DNA of 6,282 nt, taken from an uncultured Coriobacteriaceae bacterium (lineage in GTDB: Bacteria; Actinomycetota; Coriobacteriia; Coriobacteriales; QAMH01). Positions 5,221 through 6,282 of the stretch are shown here, one piece after another. The stretch is taken from contig CADBRF010000260.1 of assembly GCA_902796975.1 (NCBI GenBank), positions 1 through 6,282 of the forward strand. The letters are read 5' to 3'. Below the pieces are notes generated by a model. It saw nothing but the letters and a program-made list of their open reading frames with translations, made no database searches and was not told where the DNA came from. A program made the position numbers and the translations under genes. How positions within the stretch are numbered: the stretch's first letter is position 1; every line of letters starts with the position of its first letter.

Positions 5221-6282
5221 TTATTCCTGAGAAGCACCACTATTAGAAGCAGGTTTTCCCTCGCCCGAAGAACGATGGCGTCTGCGCGGCTTGCGATCGT
5301 TTCCGCCATTCGAGCGGCGTGCAGCATCTCCGCTCACCGAGCTTGAATGCTGCCCGGGACGCGGTTTGTCCTGGCGGCGCGAACGGTCGCCCCCTTGGTT
5401 GCCCTGCTGATGGGAGCCGTTCCGGTTCTGGCCCTGAGCTCGATTGCGATTGCGGCGCTGACGGTTGCCAGAGTTCTCCTTGGCGGCATTCTCGCCACCG
5501 CGGCGTTGTTCGCCCCCGCGATTCTGCTCGCCACGCGGCTGCTCGCTTGCGCGTTGGTCTGCACCCTGACCCGATCCGCCCTGCCGGTTGCCATTGCCGC
5601 CACGGCGGCGACGGCGTCTCCGCTGCGTCGGTTCCTGGTTTCTGAGCTCATCGGAAAGCTGCGCTTGGTCAGCACTATGTCGTTGCCCGTTGTTGGAGTT
5701 GTTGCGATTCCGCGGAGTACGCTCTGCTTGTGCGCGCGAACCGCTCCCGTTGTCCTCGCTTTTGTTGCCGATGGTAACCGTTTTGCGCTTGCGAGCATGG
5801 CGGTCGTTTGAGGATGAACCGCCCGAGCGAGAGGAACGGGATTCGCCTCCGCGGTCCCTTCTGTTGCTTCCCCCAGCATTTTCATTCCGGCGGCGCGCTC
5901 TTCCCTCGGAAGAACCCTGATCCGCAGTTTTATCAGCCAGTTTGGGATCGCTGCTGAAGTACTTCTCGCCCATCATGGCAAGGTTCTTATCGTGATGCAG
6001 CTCCTCGATGACTTGGTCAAACGCCTCTGGGGAAATGTGGCAGGGGCGCACACGTTCGCCTTCGCGTGCCACCTTGTCGCCCGTATCCATGGCAGAAAGC
6101 GGCACCTGGAGCGACTTGCCATCCTCGAAACGCAGCTTGATGATTTCGCGCGGGGTATCGAACTCCACGACTTTACCAAGACCCATGGGGGTGTCGATGA
6201 GCGCGTTCCGCTTGGGCGCGCGGCTCTTGAAATCCTTATACGCCTCGAATTCGTAGCGGAGGCAGCACATGAGCCGCCCGCA
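5221..6282 (-). CDS. ricT: PSP1/RicT (YaaT)-family protein with long basic disordered tail (5' end outside window)
   Basis: The frame is open to the right edge, so the N-terminus is missing; 353 residues are visible before TAA at 5223-5221. The first visible residues, CGRLMCCLRYE, are the second cysteine motif of the PSP1 domain, as in Bacillus subtilis RicT. There, conserved cysteines help hold Fe-S clusters in the RicA-RicF-RicT complex, which promotes mRNA processing by RNase Y and affects developmental regulation. Next comes the small C-terminal fold (TPMGLGKVVEFD, IIKLRFEDGKSLQVPLSAMD, about residues 31-66), then SPEAFDQVIEELHHDKNLAMMGEKYF. From about residue 118 a tail of roughly 230 residues follows, rich in Arg, Gly, Asn, Gln and Ser. 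It has RGG-like repeats, seven consecutive Arg (221-227) and KRK islands, and no Phe, Trp, Tyr, Cys or Met. B. subtilis RicT has no such tail. RNA binding by the tail is an inference. In many genomes this gene follows tmk and holB, which would lie to the right. Confidence 0.85.
   Translation of the reverse strand, partial: CGRLMCCLRYEFEAYKDFKSRAPKRNALIDTPMGLGKVVEFDTPREIIKLRFEDGKSLQVPLSAMDTGDKVAREGERVRPCHISPEAFDQVIEELHHDKNLAMMGEKYFSSDPKLADKTADQGSSEGRARRRNENAGGSNRRDRGGESRSSRSGGSSSNDRHARKRKTVTIGNKSEDNGSGSRAQAERTPRNRNNSNNGQRHSADQAQLSDELRNQEPTQRRRRRRRGGNGNRQGGSGQGADQRASEQPRGEQNRGGEQRRGGENAAKENSGNRQRRNRNRAQGQNRNGSHQQGNQGGDRSRRQDKPRPGQHSSSVSGDAARRSNGGNDRKPRRRHRSSGEGKPASNSGASQE

Noticed and set aside
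5347..5811. Plus-strand open frame with a hydrophobic, membrane-like product
   Set aside because: It is antisense to the Arg/Gly-rich RicT tail; the hydrophobic look comes from the complement of Arg, Gly and Asn codons.

Overview
The window looks like chromosomal DNA of a GC-rich, strictly anaerobic bacterium. My best guess is a Coriobacteriia-type actinomycete such as an Olsenella, Collinsella or Eggerthella relative, but this is an inference from gene content and base composition only. The giant oxygen-sensitive acyl-CoA dehydratase activase and the PSP1 (RicT) protein with a basic tail both fit that setting. All three genes lie on the minus strand, and two are cut by the window edges. No tRNA, rRNA, insertion sequence or CRISPR array was seen.

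From right to left, which is the direction of transcription: 6282-5221 holds the C-terminal 353 residues of a PSP1/RicT-family protein. Its conserved part ends after about 118 visible residues. A long tail of about 230 residues follows, rich in Arg, Gly, Asn, Ser and Gln, with no aromatic residue, Cys or Met. A hairpin at 5115-5153 is a candidate terminator for it.

An unusually structured non-coding stretch of about 750 bp (5220-4474) comes next. It carries two related inverted-repeat elements with identical geometry (9-bp arms CATTWAAGC, 56-bp span), a pair of direct repeats of TTCCAGCGA-N4-TGGAATCA, and, next to the following gene, several TTGYACA-type sites that look like operators.

4473-3775 encodes a TetR/AcrR-type repressor with a DhaS-like C-terminal half. 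A perfect 12-bp inverted repeat overlaps its stop codon. After a 133-bp gap, 3641-1 encodes the first 1213 residues of a very large protein. It has two consecutive BadF/BcrA-type ATPase (activase) domains, a four-cysteine linker, and then a DUF2229/2-hydroxyacyl-CoA-dehydratase-like region that runs off the left edge.

Working model: the TetR protein represses itself through the TTGYACA sites and may control the downstream activase fusion. The fusion would use ATP hydrolysis to deliver low-potential electrons to a fused or partner Fe-S reductase module; its substrate is unknown. The RicT gene appears to be a separate unit of RNA metabolism or regulation. The most unusual items are the two A/B elements in the intergenic region, the intramolecular pseudo-dimer layout of the activase, and the disordered basic tail on RicT.
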